This document shows, in pieces, positions 23,172 to 36,189 of a stretch of DNA of 64,000 bases. Below the pieces are notes generated by a model. That model did not search any database, had not been told where the DNA came from, and saw only the letters and a list, made by a program, of their open reading frames with translations. How positions within the stretch are numbered: the stretch's first letter is position 1; each line of letters starts with the position of its first letter. Position numbers and translations under genes: made by a program. Source of the stretch: Amorphophallus konjac (taxonomy: Eukaryota > Streptophyta > Magnoliopsida > Alismatales > Araceae); assembly GCA_022559845.1 (NCBI GenBank), contig CM040126.1, positions 229,282,641 through 229,346,640 of the forward strand. Direction: 5' to 3'.

Positions 23172-25371
23172 TATATGTAACCAGGTTTAATAGGTTCTAT
23201 GATTAACAGACTATAGAATTAACAAAGCTTAACGACGGCTATGTGATTAACAAAGTTTGACAGGATATGTAATTACCAGACTCTGTAATTAACAAGTTTA
23301 ACAGTTAATAGGCTTAACAAGGTAAGTAATTACCAAGTTAATAGGTGTCAGGTTTAACAGGATCAGGTTTAATAGGTAATTGGTTTAACATGTGACAGGT
23401 TTAACGGGATACATAAATAGAGACTTCCCGGAGGGTGTCTATTTCAGAAGGTTAAAATAGAGTCTCTATTTCAGAAAATAGAGACTCCACAGAGGGTCTC
23501 TATTTCAGAAGGTTAATAATCACAGGTTTCTAACAGTATAACATGTTTACACGTGCTGTAACAGGTAAAAGGTTTAACGGGCTAATCACCATGGTTTAAT
23601 AGGTAACAGGTTTAACAGGTTTAATAGGCTAATCCGCAGGGTTTAACAGATAATAGGTTGAACAGGTAACAAGTTTAATAGGTTTAATAAGCTAATCAGT
23701 AGGGTTTAACAGATAACAGGTTTAACAAGCTAATCGATAGGGTTTATCAGGCTAATCACGGGATCGGGGGGTTTTAATCAACACTGGAGAATGGCGCCCT
23801 GGCCAGGGGTGCCCCAAGGTGAAATGGCGCCCTAGCCAGGGGCGCCCTAGTCAGGGGCGCCCTTCACCAGGGTGCTCCACTAGAATCATAACACTATTCA
23901 TCATGCAAAATTTCATGAAATCTAAAAATGAAGACATGGTAAAATAGAGAAAAATCTTGGGATTTCAAAGTGATGCTCATGTAGGAGTTTCATGATTTGG
24001 TTCAATAGATATAAATCCCTGAACATGGTGGCTACTAATCACATAACTTTACTGTTCTTGATTTATAACATGTTCACAGAATCAGGAAGTAGAGACATAG
24101 ATAGTCATGAAAAAATAGCAGGATTGCAAGGTCATGCTCATGCAACAATTTTTGATTTTAATTTCATAGATATTAACTTTTAAACATGGATCAATTTATA
24201 AGAAATTGGGGCAGGTTATGAGTAATGAAAACTATATAATCAGTACGTACATGGGGTACTTGACGGAGGAAAGATCATAGATCTACTCATGCAAGAATTA
24301 GTGTTTCAGATAGGCGTAGCCTAACCTTCCCACTAAGTCTTTTGATATACCCCTGACTAAGGTGGCCAGATTATGGCTATGAAAGGTTTAACTAGAATGC
24401 ATGTTAACCTATATTAACTACTAGTTAAGCTAGATCTTACGAACACCTACCTTTTTTTTGACGTGGTTAACTGGTAGAACCGTGGAATCCTAGCCCTCCA
24501 CGTTCTCTGCAGCCAAGCTTACTGCCGTAGGATGTGATACGTAGCCTGCACATGAAGAGAAAGGATTAACATCTCTCTTCTGCATGTGGGAAAAAGAAAA
24601 GGCACAAACCACCTTCTCTTCTGTGGCAGGATAACAACAAGGGTCATCTATGTTGGGTAGTGGGAGTTGTTTAAAGGGAATAAACCGTTAAGAGTCCATG
24701 GGGAACCAGATCTAAAAACCTTGCTGTCCCTGGACCGAGAAGGGTACATTGCCAGCTAACATAACCTGTTAGTGTTTCAGCCTTTCTAGAAGATGTCGGA
24801 AGACTTTCCCCTCAGGGAAATGGCGCCCTAAAGGCAGTCTCTGTTTAATTGAATAGCGCCCATGCATGTGGGCACTATATCTTGAGGCCATTGTTTTTTT
24901 TTTTTTTTTGAAAATTCAGTGTGAATGGCGCCCTGGTCAAGGGCGTCCTTCAGTGAATAGCGCCCAGGTCAGGGGTGCTATTCTCTCTGGGTGCTGCTTC
25001 CCAAGTGTCGTGCTAAGTCAGGTGTTGAGGAGTGTTTAAGATGTGTTATGTATATACATATGATTGGTAGGTTGGTGGGATCTTAGGAGAGGTATATCTC
25101 AGCATATCTATATGTATATAGTGGGATGCTTGGTGGCACTGTGGCCTTGGGAAATAGCACCCTTATACAAGGGCTTCATTCATATGAATGGCCTTTCCTT
25201 TTGTGCTTGGAACATAAAACCACGTGTGATCACTTTAATTGTTGTATATTTATAAAGCGGCCCTCATTGGGTATTCCATCTTTTTATTTGGCCTCCTTAT
25301 AGAGTTATTTATGGTTTACTTACTTGGGAAAAAGTCTATTTCCTTATCATTTTTTTATCCGGGGTGCTACA
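23172..25371 (-). repeat. Gypsy-1 5' LTR, second segment
   Basis: Resumes at the position equivalent to about 3912 in the 3' LTR and runs to the LTR end GCTACA. It keeps the TTTAACAGG tract, the GGCGCCC hairpins (about 23795-23865 and 24820-24980) and the other noncoding sequence. The open frames at 23992, 25064 and 25239 are noncoding LTR sequence. Confidence 0.9.
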
Positions 25372-25376
25372 TTCAA

Positions 25377-26970
25377 TGTTCTTGGGTTCTACCTGTGAGA
25401 CAAGTGCAAAAGAATTCGATTCATTTTCTATCCTAAAATGTGATCTAGTCCTAGGGTGTTCATTCAGATTACCAATCACATTCTCTAGAGGATGATCTCT
25501 AAGAAATCTAATGTTGGTAAGCTGATGACCTAACTTTTCACTTAACTCCCCCTGAACTCCAGATCCTTCAGTCTCACTTTCTTCTGCTGGTTCTACATTC
25601 TGCTCATCTTTTTTTTCCAGGATTTATCCATTAACTTTGTTCCTGCAGAAACTAGTTTCTGTTTTATTAGAAGATTCATCAAAGACAATGTGTGGTGATT
25701 CCTCAACAGTTTGATAATTAATGTTGTAGATCCTATAGGCTCTAGATTTTTCAGAGTAACCTAGAAAAATTTCAGGTTCACTTTTAGGTTCAAATTTATC
25801 AAGGTCTTTTTTAGAGTTAACATGGATAAAGCATTTTCAACCAAAAACCTTGAAATGTGCTAGTGAAGGTTTCTTACCTTTAAGTATCTCATAGGGAGTC
25901 TTTTGAGTAAAAGGTCTTACCAGGGCTCTGTTGATAATGTAGCATGAGGTATTTACTGCCTCAGCCTAAAACCTTATAGGCAAGTTGCCTTCAACAAGCA
26001 TAGTCCGAGCCATCTCCACCAAAGTTTTGTTCTTCCTTTCAACCACTCTATTCTGCTCTAGAGTCCTTGGTGAAGAGAATCTATGGTTGATCCCATTTTT
26101 CCTGCAAAATTCATTAAACTGTGAGTTTTCAAACTCACCACCATGGTAAGACAAAATATTAGAAATAGACTGCTCACTAGTCTGTTTTATTTTATGGTAA
26201 AATTCTTGAAATTCTTCAAATGCATCATTTTTGTGAGTCAGAAAGAATACCCACATAAATCTAGAAAAGTCATCTACTAAGACATATCCATATCTTCTAC
26301 CAGATAAGCTAGCTGATGTAGTAGGTCCAAATAAATCCATATAGATCAGCTCAAAATGTTTAAAAGACATGTTTTCAATTCTGGATTTAAATAACTTTCT
26401 AATTTGTTTACATTGGGTACATGTCTCACATATTTTATTGTCCTTTTTGAAGGATATTTTAGGTAGACCTCTTACCATGCTATACTTATTCAATTTATGC
26501 AACACATTATAACTAGCATGACCCAACCTGCGATGCCAAAGACAGGCTAAGTCAACCATATTTACAGTTAGACACAAGTTAGTGTGTACTGCATCATCTA
26601 AATCAACCATATAGATGTTATTGACTCTTTTTCCAGTGAATTTTTGAGTTTCAGAATTGGGCTCAAAAATGGTGCATGCAAGAGAATCAAAAATAACTTT
26701 ATGGCCCTTGTCGCATAACTGACTAATGCTAAGCAAATTATAAGTAAGCCCTTTAACTAGTAAAACTTCTTCTATACAGTAGGAAGAGCACTTACCAACC
26801 TTACCTGTTCCTATGATTTTTCCTTTTGTATTACCTCCGAAGGTAACATGACCAGCATCTTTTTCTACCAGCATGCAGAACTTTTCTTTATCTCCGGTCC
26901 TGTGCCTGTAACAGCCACTGCCAAGATACCACCTATTGTGATTGACTGCCAGGCATACCTGCAAACAGAA
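25377..26970 (-). pseudogene. Copia-1 pol, protease and integrase part
   Basis: Protease N-terminus near 26925 reads WYLGSGCYRH, so the catalytic Asp of the DSG motif is Gly (codon at 26920-26922). The zinc region shows WHRRLGHASYNVLHKL and CETCTQCKQ. The integrase core has YMDLFGP and the third acid (VVERKNKTL), but the second Asp is Tyr (LSYHGGEFEN, codon at 26146-26148). The open frame 26964-25966 ends in a stop, and further homologous sequence continues to the Gypsy-1 boundary, where VEPKNIECALKAE is split by the insertion. It is inactive by loss of both protease and integrase catalytic residues. Confidence 0.9.
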
Positions 26971-29358
26971 TCAAGTAGAAAATTTTAGAACCCAAGACTG
27001 TTTGAACCCCATAACTGTAGTTATAAGATAGCAACTGTTTTGGTATCCACATTTATTTTTGTGTGTTTACTTGAGTTGTGGATTTCTTAATTTTCTGTTT
27101 GTCCAGTCTCCCATTAACATTCTGAGTTTTGGTTGGCCTTTTCTGTGGTGTGACATTCTTATTCTTAAAGGCCTAAGAGTTTTTGCGCCAGTGATTGGTC
27201 CAATGGGCATTTGGAAGAGTGTGCGCACTGTAGATCCTAGGCTGAACATACATAGATTGGACAAAGCCATATGAGTTCTAGTTTCTGAAATTTCTGAGCC
27301 TAGGTTGCACAGTGGCATTCCAAGGGTAAGGTCGATGCACCTGACTAGGATGTAAGTTCTAGATGTTATGCTGCATCGACCTCATGTTGAGGCTGCCTAG
27401 ACCTTTCCTACCAGAGTGGTAAAGATAGGAGTTTTGGAATGATGGATAGGTAGGTGCACTAAGGTAGGAGCATCGACCTGAGGTGCCCCTGCTCTGACCT
27501 TGGCTTCTAAAAGTGTGAGACCTAGATGAATTGTGCGTCGATGTAGGTTGATTGTTGCATCAACCTTTCTGTTGTGCTTGAGTTGTTTTTGTTCTAGGTT
27601 TCCCTTGGACTTGTGGTTTACCTGGTTGACCCATAACCTGATATTTGGCCTTAGGTGGAGTGGTATGTATCTTAGGACCTCGAGACATGTCCACTTTCCC
27701 TTTGCCCTTTTCCTTGGCACTGAGCTTGTCTTGTTTATTAATTTTTGCAAATTTTTTATTGTGGTTTACTTCATAATTCATTTTTATCAAAGAATTGAAT
27801 TTTGATGTTCCTTTTTCAGCAACAAAAGAAATGGTCTTAACATCAAACTATTTCTTATTAGTTGGGTTAAAACCCAATCCTTCCCTTCTAAAGTTTACCT
27901 TTGTTCCCAAAATGGCATTCAAACTTTCAGTTCCCTATGTCATGCCTTCAAGGGAATGTTGTTTATCTTTATTTTTTTTTGAAGTTCTCAATTATCTTTT
28001 TCAATTCTTTATTCACACCATTAACAACATCATATTTTTCATTAGCAATTCTGATTTCTTCCTCAAATTTTTGCATTCTGATTTTTAATTCATCAATGGT
28101 GTTTTTCAAGTGTTCATTTTCATATCTCATGTCATTCAAGACAGTTTTGAAATTTTCACATTCAGCAAGAGAATTCTTCAAACTACAGTTTTCTGTTTCT
28201 AGGCATGCAATTTTGTCATTCAAAGATGTATCATTCACTAAAGAGTTTATCTTTCTTTTCAGATGCCTGTTCTCTTTATGCACATCATCATATTTATCTA
28301 AAATATCTGCATAGGCTTCTTCCCAGTCACTATGTGTAAAGTTCTCAAAAGGGGAAGTTACCTCTTCATCATCTTCCTTCTCTTCTTCTTCGGCCATCAA
28401 GCAGAGCTTGTCTTCTTCCTCGCTATCAGATGTGCTGCTCTGACTACCTTCATCTTCATCGCTCCAGGTGCTTACCATAGCTTTTCCTTTCTTATTCTTC
28501 CACCTAGGCTATTTTTCCTTCTGCAGCTTAGGGCAGTCTCTCTTTAGGTGCCCTGCTTTCCTGCAATTATAGCAAACAATACCATCAGATTTCTTGGCAG
28601 TATCAGATTTGTATTTTGACTGCCTCTTCCCTAAGAAATACTTTCTTCCGAACCCCTTCCCTTCCTTCCTGAGGAATTTCTTAAATTTTCTAGTAAGCAT
28701 TGCAAATTCATCTGAGTCTTCGTCTGAACTATAAGAACTATGCTCACTTGACGACCCTTTGCTACTAGAAGTCACTTTAAGTGCTAGGGGCTTTTTCTTC
28801 TTCTCAGACTCATCAACCCTCTTGAGATTCAGCTCATATGTCATGAGAGAACCGATGAGTTCGTCTACTGTTTTAGTTGCTAGGTTCCTAGACTCTTCCA
28901 TAACCGTGGCCTTGGTGTGCCAAATTGCTGTCAGAGACCTACGAATTTTTCTAATATGTCGTACTCACTATAAACCTTACCTAGACTCCTCAAGCTATTA
29001 GTGAGTACCATCAGTCTGGCATACATCTCAGATATAGATTCGTCAGGTTTCTTCTTAAACGCTTCATATTCTGAGACTAACATATTAGCCTTGGTCTCTC
29101 TAACCTGAGACATTCCCTCATAGATTACCTCCAGCTTGTCCCACATTTCCTTGGCTATGGAACAGGAGGAAACTCTTCAAAATTCAGTAGCGTGAAGAGC
29201 ACACTGCATAGCATTTACAGCGCTCCAGTTCAATGTAGACCTACGGATCTGCTCCATGGTCCAGACCTCCTCATCCTCAGGGAGCTCAAAAGCTCCTTTA
29301 CTAACAACCTTCCAAATTTCATAATACTTCGCTCGAAGGAAGATCTGCATACGATTCT
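26971..29358 (-). pseudogene. Copia-1 gag, frameshifted
   Basis: Order from the upstream end: UBN2-type capsid region (29358-28600, with MWDKLEVIYEGMSQVRET), zinc knuckle CYNCRKAGHLKRDC near 28560, acidic patch WSDEDEGSQSS near 28460, coiled coil (28300-27970), basic Gln-rich tail (27790-27400) and MWIPK near 27050. Fragments 28931-29146, 28509-28901, 27969-28478 and 27560-27790 do not all share one frame, so at least two indels have occurred. A TGA at 26971-26973 (minus) precedes TTTGCAG, as in Copia-2. Confidence 0.85.
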
Positions 29359-32300
29359 TGTAACGCCCGAGAATTTTCTAAGAAAATTTCAACATTAAAA
29401 TATTATTATTAGGCATTTTAAAGGCTTAATGGATAATTAAGAAGAATTAATGATTTATTTAATCCATTTAAAGGCCCTATATTTACTAAAGGGCTAAGCC
29501 CAACTCAAATAGACCCAAGGACCTAATTCCAAGACCTTTAGACCCAAGCCCATTAATAGAAACGTAAATTAGGTAATTTGCGGATTTAAAATGGAATATA
29601 TACATCAATTAGGGGATAAAAAGGGAGATAATACGAAAATCCAAAATTTTCGGATTAAGCACCGCCTGGCGGTCTATCGCGCCACCGCCAGAACCACCCT
29701 AGCGGTCCTCCCATGATCGCTAAGCCCTCCTGATTCCATAAATGGGAGAAAATGTGAAAAGGTTGGATCTTTGACATCCAAATCCCCTTGGATCGAAGTG
29801 TGTAGACATATAATCATGTCTAGGACTCTTGGGGATCGATCCTACAACTAATTAGGACTCTTAGTTTGGCCAAATCCTTAGCCCCAACTCAACACCCTAT
29901 AAATAGACCCTAACTTCAGCTCATGCAAACCCTAATGTTGGCTCGCGTATTTCGAAGGTAAGGAAACCCTATCTCAGGTTGGTTATTTTGAACTTTATGT
30001 TCACCTTAGTTTTATTTAACTTCCCTCAAATTTTTGTGCTAGGAGACCTAACCATTGGAGAGTTAGAGCCTCTGCAAATTGCTGGTTCGCAATAGACTGC
30101 TCAAGGATTAGTGTGACGGTCCAGTGAAGATCTGGAAAGTAGAAGCCCAAATCGAGGTATTTAGAAATTAGTCCTTTAGAACTTTAGGTTCCTCTTCATA
30201 TCTTCTACCCACCCTCAAAGTTTCATGGATTTAGGTCAAGAGGATCGGGAGATAGAGGGACGGGAAGTTACTATTTTGACACAGGACGTGCAGGAACTAG
30301 GGTCTACTTCCAATCAAAAATATAAAGTCTAGGGAACGAATCAAAGGTAGGTTATCTCATGAAAAGGCTAAAATAACATGTCAGGAGTAAAACCCCTTTG
30401 ATTTCATGAAATTTCATGTTTTTCACACGGAGTATTTAATGTTTTACTATCACTGCACATCTAGGCTATTTCTACATGCATAGTTCCTACCCTTAATAAC
30501 GAAAATGATAATTCTAGTTTAAATCTTGACTACCCATGCATCTCCATGTTTTAATATGGTTTTATCAGGCCATATTTACCCGTTGTCATGTTTTATCATA
30601 CATCTATCTACTTTAGATTAGCACATACTTTGGTTTTATTGCTATTTATAGTAGACAGGAAGAAACAATCTTCCTGAAACCGCTAATCCATGATAAGCGG
30701 TCCTACGATAGACCGCTAGCATCCATAAAACGGTCCTCAAGAGACCACTTTCATTTTTTGAGTTCTGTATTATTTTTAACTCGAAACTTAATGTAGAAAT
30801 GCCCTATTTATCATATGATAAGCCTAGCTAATTAGGTCTTACCCCTATTTTAAGTACTGTATTCTTATACTTGGTTTTGTTAATCAATCATCTTAGTAGA
30901 TTTCATGTTGTCTATATACTTTGGACTTATTTTAAACTTATGTTAAATTTAGGCCAAAACCATATACTCTTGTATAAATCTTAAATTTCATATGGATTAT
31001 GGACTTGTCTAGTTTTGATTTGATCGCTGTTTTATCACGATCTCACTCTCATCTTGAGTCTTTTCTTAAGTACAAGGTGCGTATTGTGGTACGATGTCAT
31101 TAGATACACGTTGCACATTAAGCACATAATCTTGGACTTGTGATCCTCTCCGTTGGATATTCCTTCCACCAGACTAGGTGATCTTGTTTCAAGGCCTCCA
31201 TAAGACTCCACGAGCCTGGGATTCCTACTAGGACGCCGAGCTGGTTGTACCCTCAAAACCCAATTATCTAGAAAGCAATTTACCGGTGCTTTATGAGTTC
31301 TGGACCTTAGCGGTCCTATGGATGACCACCAGAGGTACCTAGCGGCCATTTACCTGACCGCCAAGGACGCCTGACGGCCCTGCCTTGACCCCATGGTTCA
31401 AGTTCATTTGTTTCATCGACTCTATTTCTAAACGGTCCAGTCATGACCGCATCGATCCGAATACAGTGTTGTAAACGATCGCTATTTCCAGAAAACGGCC
31501 CTGATATGACCATTTATTGTCTAAATATTGATTAACCCAAGGGTTGATTTTTCTATGATCCTAGATGGTCTATGATTATCTAGAACTTAACACCTTGTTT
31601 CCAAAGCTACCTAATGAATTATGAAAATTAAAGAATATGCCGTTATGCTGTCTATTTTTCTTCATGGCATAACCTTGTTCTAAATCAAATCTTTGAACTC
31701 TCATATTCTTAATTGAAGCATTTTTATCTTGATACTTGTTATCATGGAAACATAAGTTTGAACTTGTTACATTATTCATATTTATATCTCTTGTGGAAGT
31801 AGCTTGATTTATAACCTGAAGATGCAAGAGCAGGCACAGACAATGTCCAAGGGCTCCACTCTAGTCCCCTCGACAGATAGCCGAAAACATACTATAAACC
31901 ATGGGGTATGATGAACATTGACGTCGCATTGTGCCGGTAGTACTTTTTTTTATAAACGAGTGAAGATCCATGATGTAATCTTGGGAAATTAAATGCTTGT
32001 TAGTACATTCTCGTTACATGACTTTCTAGTGTATAGCCTTTATGGTTATGAAAAAGTACATTCTTGTTCATGAAAATCCAAACTTACATTCTTGTTATAT
32101 ATCTATTCAATCATATTTTCATATCTCATCTTGGTCATTTCATGTTACTTGTGTTACTTTGGTTTTACACCGCATGTTTTATCATATTTCGTTTATCTTT
32201 ACTCTAGAGCTAAAATGTTAATTACTTAAACATTGCCTTCATGTTGATACGAAGATACCTACTGGGCATGTGTGCTCATTCCCTACTTTTCTAATCTTTT

Positions 32301-32637
32301 TTCAGGAAATTCTAACGGGTCGGATTTAGACTACTCAAGAGATGGATCTGAGAGTGATTAAAGAAGGAGCGAAGCCTTAGATTGTCATTAGTTGATAGTC
32401 AAGAGTCGCTATGTAATTTTCCATTTTATTGAGTCCAGTTGGTCAAGAGTCAAGAGTCAACGTTGTGTACTTTTGATTATTATCTGAATAAAGCAATGAA
32501 TTGTGTCCAAATATTGTGCATTCATTTCTTATGTATGAATGTGTTAGCGCTCTGATTATATTGCTCATTTGAGGCGTACTGGCCGACTGTCCGCGTTTCG
32601 AATATCTTCCGCTATACATAAATCTCGGGGCGTGACA
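29359..32637 (+). repeat. Gypsy-3 5' LTR
   Basis: 3279 bp, TGTAACG...CGTGACA. The terminal CTCGGGGCGTGACA matches Gypsy-1 and Gypsy-2. TATAAATA at 29898-29905 marks the promoter. Hairpins built on GCGGTC/GACCGC arms are scattered through it: 29666-29691 (8-bp arms CTGGCGGT/ACCGCCAG), 30696-30717 (AGCGGT/ACCGCT), 31433-31449 and several weaker ones between 29695 and 31510. No coding sequence. Confidence 0.85.
29898..29905 (+). promoter_or_regulatory. TATA box of Gypsy-3 LTR
   Basis: TATAAATA, 540 bp into the LTR, with the same spacing logic as the TATAAATA of Gypsy-2 (468 bp in). Confidence 0.6.
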
Positions 32638-32644
32638 ATTAAAG

Positions 32645-32656
32645 TGGCATCACAGC
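32645..32656 (+). other. Degenerate primer-binding site of Gypsy-3
   Basis: TGGCATCACAGC, two mismatches from TGGTATCAGAGC, 7 nt after the LTR end. Confidence 0.75.
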
Positions 32657-32885
32657 GTAGGTCTTAGGACTTACTTATTCCTAGGAAAAAAATGGCGTGT
32701 CATAGGCTAAGTCCAAGGCATAAGGACCCTTACCTATGGGACAAGGAAAGAAATTTCCAACCCATGAGAGAAATTGGGTAGAACCCGGGATGAGATAGTA
32801 ATTAGAAATTATCTTTAGGATTAACCCCACCAATTCCATTGGAGTTGACAAATTTATTACTCTTCTCAGGTACCTCATTCTTACA

Positions 32886-33755
32886 ATGGCTCACCATGTT
32901 GATTGGGGTGGAATGCAACAAATTGTTGTGGGTCTCACCCAGGCCTTGCAAAATATGGCCCAATCCGGCGCTAGGGCTGGTGCTGGTGATTTGCACTGCA
33001 ACTTTCGAAGTCTAAACCCTCTGTGATTTTCTGGTTCTTCTAACCCAGACGAAGCTGAGAACTGGATAGATGAAATGAACCGTATATTCGAGGTCATGCA
33101 ATGTGCCGACCAAGAGAAGGTTCATCTCGCCACGTTCTAACTCAATAAGGATGCACGTACTTGGTGGAAGTCTATTTCGACACCGCCCGAAAATGCACTA
33201 TACACTTGGGAGGGAATCCTCACCGTCTTCCGAGCAAAGTACTTCTCCAAACATGTCAAGGAGAGGAAGGCGGCGGAGTTCGCTTATTTACATCAAGGCA
33301 TGATGACGGTGGCAGAGTATGAGTTACAATTCTCTCGCCTAGCACCCTATGATCAACATTTAGTGAGCACGGATCTTCTCAAAGCTAATCGTTTCATGGA
33401 CGGGCTGCAGCCTATCTTCATCTAGCAACTTGGCCCACAAAATATTCGGACCTATGCAGAGATGGTCCAGTGGGCACACTTATGTGAACAGACCTTGGAG
33501 AAGGTCGATAAACTCAAAGGCAAAGGGGAGGAACAGAGCCGAAAGTCTGATTGACGAGGAAGAAGAGAGGACAAATTCAGCATCACTTACAACTCTCGAG
33601 ATAACAAGAAGAGATCCTAGAATGGGAACGGCAAGGATGATCGCAGGAACAAGAAGGCTAAAGAAGAAGATAAGTAAGTCATGGCGGCTTGCTCTTTTTG
33701 CGAGAAGTTCGGCCACTCAGCCGAAGAATGATGGAAACGTCTAGGGGCGTGTTTG
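32886..33755 (+). pseudogene. Gypsy-3 gag fragment
   Basis: Starts at ATG 32886 (MAHHVDWGGMQQ) and aligns with the Gag of Gypsy-2: NPDEAENWIDEMNRIFEVMQC, then KAAEFAYLHQG, then the first half of a zinc knuckle (CSFCEKFGHSAEE). It stays in one frame to 33755 but has in-frame stops at 33024, 33138, 33423, 33552 and 33729. It ends within the second-knuckle lead-in (GACL), where fragment X begins. Confidence 0.88.
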
Positions 33756-34901
33756 TGATAAGTGTCCATTTTCTATGATAATTCATTGCATACACAACAT
33801 TTTATGTGCATATAATTAGGCAATTATGTATATTTCATAGTTAGCCTCAACTCCACGTTTAAATTGGGACTTTCACGTAAATTGATTAATTTGATGATAT
33901 TATTTAATAAATTAAAGTAGAGGGTCATGAGCATTAATTCTCCATTGCATAACCATGAGCATTTGTGATTTATGTGCACATTATGGTAATTTTTATGGAT
34001 TAAATCGTAATTATATGTGTGTAGGACACTGAAGGTAATTGCAAGAGAAGCCGGGGGCAAAAATATGATCACCACTTTGACCAAGTCAAACATAGAAACA
34101 CATATTTTGATTGGAGGGAAAAGAAAATTCAAAGTTTGAAATAGAGGAGAAGAAGCACATACTTTGGTTGGAGGAAAAAGAAAATTCAAAGTTTGAAATA
34201 AAGTAAAGAAATGATGAGTCTTGGGAAAGAGGGTGCCCAAAGCCCAAGGAGGGAATGCCCACCTCCTTCTCCTTTTCCCCATCTCTCATATTCTACCTAA
34301 ATCCCAGCCATCCATCTCATTTTTATATAATCTCCACCCTCCATTGACCCAATTTTCCCGATAAATAGCTCATGTCAAGGAGGAGAAAGACGGTTTTTCT
34401 TTTGACATTTTTCTCTCCCTCTCACATCTTCACCTTAGGTCACCGATTTCCTCCCCCTTTTGTTCCTCTTCTCCTCTTGCTTTATTCATAAAAGTTATTC
34501 ATTTTTAAATACTATACACTTTCTTCTTCTTTATCATCTTCTAATTCCTTCTAGTTTACAAGTTATTTCGTATTTTTCACTGTTCTATCATGTGCATTCG
34601 TAGATAGCATTGTTCTCTGTTCTTCCCCTTATTTCACCAACTTTTGTTCCTCTTCTCCTCCTTCTTTATTCACAAAAGTTCTTTATTTTTTAGTATTCTT
34701 CAACTTCTTCTTATTCTCATTAGCCAGTTCTCCACCGTTTTAGAGCTATTCACAATTTTCTGGTGTTCTGTCCTGTTCATCCGTGAACCAATATTTCCCT
34801 ATGTTCTCCCCCTTATTTCTCCCCCTTCTATTCCTATTCTGCTCTTACTTTCCTCATAAAAGTTCTTTATTTTTAAGGTCTATACAATTTATTCTTCTTC
34901 A
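33756..34901. mobile_element. Fragment X, LTR-like sequence of an unassigned element
   Basis: Begins TGATAAGTGTCC exactly where Gypsy-3 gag stops making sense and ends where Copia-3 starts. It is AT-rich and noncoding, with GATAAATAG near 34361 as a possible promoter on the plus strand, then pyrimidine-rich tandem repeats. The TG start and the promoter-like element suggest the 5' portion of an LTR whose remainder was lost. Strand and family are uncertain. Confidence 0.5.
34458..34901. repeat. 183-bp tandem repeat, about 2.4 copies
   Basis: Units start near 34458, 34642 and 34825, each beginning with a (T)TTTGTTCCTCTTCT-like stretch and containing CATAAAAGTTCTTTATTTTT. The third is truncated by Copia-3. 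Confidence 0.8.
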
Positions 34902-36047
34902 TGTTAGGGTGATAAGTCCAGATACAGAGGGGGGTGAATGTATCCCCTTCAGAAATAATGCCCAAATTAAAACTCTAAAGCTCAGATATGCGGAATAAAA
35001 ACTAATGAGCTCTGCAAGATGAGATGATAAGATAACACATGATCAAACAGTTGGACTGCAACAATGCAGCCACCTGATCAAACCAGAAATGCAGACATAA
35101 CTATGCAACCCAAACACACCTAGCAAAATATAATGCTCAAGGTTACTGCAGATAGGAACAATACAAACAATCCAAGATAACACAACTAACCATGCATGCA
35201 TAACCTGTGAATGGGAGGTAGGAGGCAAGGAGCAAACGCACAAAACAAACCACTGCACAGTAGATTTTTTAGGTGGTCCGGTCCTCTAGACCTACATCCA
35301 CCCCTCACTCCCAACCGGAGTGAGGCTTCACTAGCCAACGCTAGAAACAAGCAGACTCAGTCTGCGAACACTTGCTGCCACACAGCTTGACCAGGGGAAC
35401 AGCCTCCCCTCTTCCTCCCAACCAGAGGGACACCCCAAGTGACTCCGAGCCACTTGGAAACTAGAGGTCGAAGACCTCTCTTCCTCCAGACCAGGAGGGA
35501 CCCCTGGACTTGCAACCCACAAGCCCAGAACCGGAGGACGAGCCTCCCTTCCTCTAACCAGAGGGAACCCACAAGTGACAACCTATCACTTGCTACCCGG
35601 AGATCAGATCTCCCTTCTCCTGAAGCAAGAGGAGGAACCCGACCTCAGTCTAGAGGATTGGAAGAACAAAGGTAATCAGAAAAATAAAAGAAAAATAAGA
35701 AACATAAAATGAAAATAACTTCAGCAACCAGAAAGCTGGAAAATGAAATATAAACTGTAGCTCTCGCAGGAGCAACTGGATTGGATTTGATCCAAAGTCC
35801 AGTGAAAATAACAAAGCTTCTCTCTGCTCTTCTTCACGAGCTCTCTCTTTCTCTTTTTCTTCTGCTGCTCTCACTCTCTATCTTCTACTCTTTCGCAGGC
35901 TCTCCCCATCTCTTCTTTTCTCTTCTTCTTCTGCTCTTTTGATCGTGGCTCTCTTCCTTCTACTTCTCTACCTCTCTTCTTCTTCACTCTCAGTCTCGAT
36001 CAGCCCTCTTCTGTTCTCACATACCGTCTACAGTGGACGAAGTCTTC

Positions 36048-36113
36048 TATATATATCACAGCAGCTTAGAGCGTGTGACTCCACAGCTCCTGCCCAAGTG
36101 ACTCTACCACGTG
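36048..36113 (-). promoter_or_regulatory. TATA box and G-box of Copia-3 3' LTR
   Basis: ATATATATA on the minus strand at 36048-36056 and CACGTG at 36108-36113. The 5' LTR has CACGTG at 55068-55073 and 55096-55101, the latter inside GGCACGTGATCCAAG (minus), with TATA at 55008-55016. Confidence 0.7.
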
Positions 36114-36189
36114 TCAACATCTCAGCTCCTTGGATCATGTGCCAGACACTTGCAAGATTAATGAGGAGTTCAGTCGATCAGCAAAGCAC

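Larger units (their letters stand above)
2396..25371 (-). mobile_element. Gypsy-1, complete Ty3/gypsy element with Copia-2 nested in its 5' LTR
   Basis: Minus-strand gypsy element. Its 3' LTR is 2396-6116 and its 5' LTR is 10749-25371, the latter interrupted by Copia-2. In element orientation the LTRs begin TGTAGCA and end CGTGACA. The 5-bp duplication TTCAA flanks it. A purine tract lies at 6117-6128 and a Met-tRNA primer site at 10730-10741. Removing Copia-2 and one TACAC copy leaves a 5' LTR of about 3745 bp against 3721 bp for the 3' LTR. Comparing the outer 300 bp by eye gives about 15 mismatches (near 95% identity), so it is not a recent insertion. The internal region is 4.6 kb. Confidence 0.93.
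25372..29358 (-). mobile_element. Copia-1, 5' part
   Basis: Minus-strand integrase, protease and gag of the element whose RT lies at 873-2390. The first five bases are the second TTCAA copy. The element is cut at 29358 within the first codons of gag (NRMQIFL region) by the Gypsy-3 LTR. Its gag start, primer site and 5' LTR are not found elsewhere in the window. Confidence 0.9.
29359..33755 (+). mobile_element. Gypsy-3, 5' LTR and partial gag
   Basis: Plus-strand gypsy element: LTR 29359-32637, degenerate primer site, and gag cut at 33755 by fragment X. A gypsy integrase fragment on the same strand at 57197-57646 could be its remnant beyond the later insertions and a deletion. That link is an inference. 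Protease and reverse transcriptase are missing. Confidence 0.85.

Noticed and set aside
35331..35675. Open frames of 60-78 aa on both strands (also at 54291-54635 and 62073-62474)
   Set aside because: They fall in the LTR leader shared by Copia-3 and Copia-4, and both strands are open because of composition; no domain.
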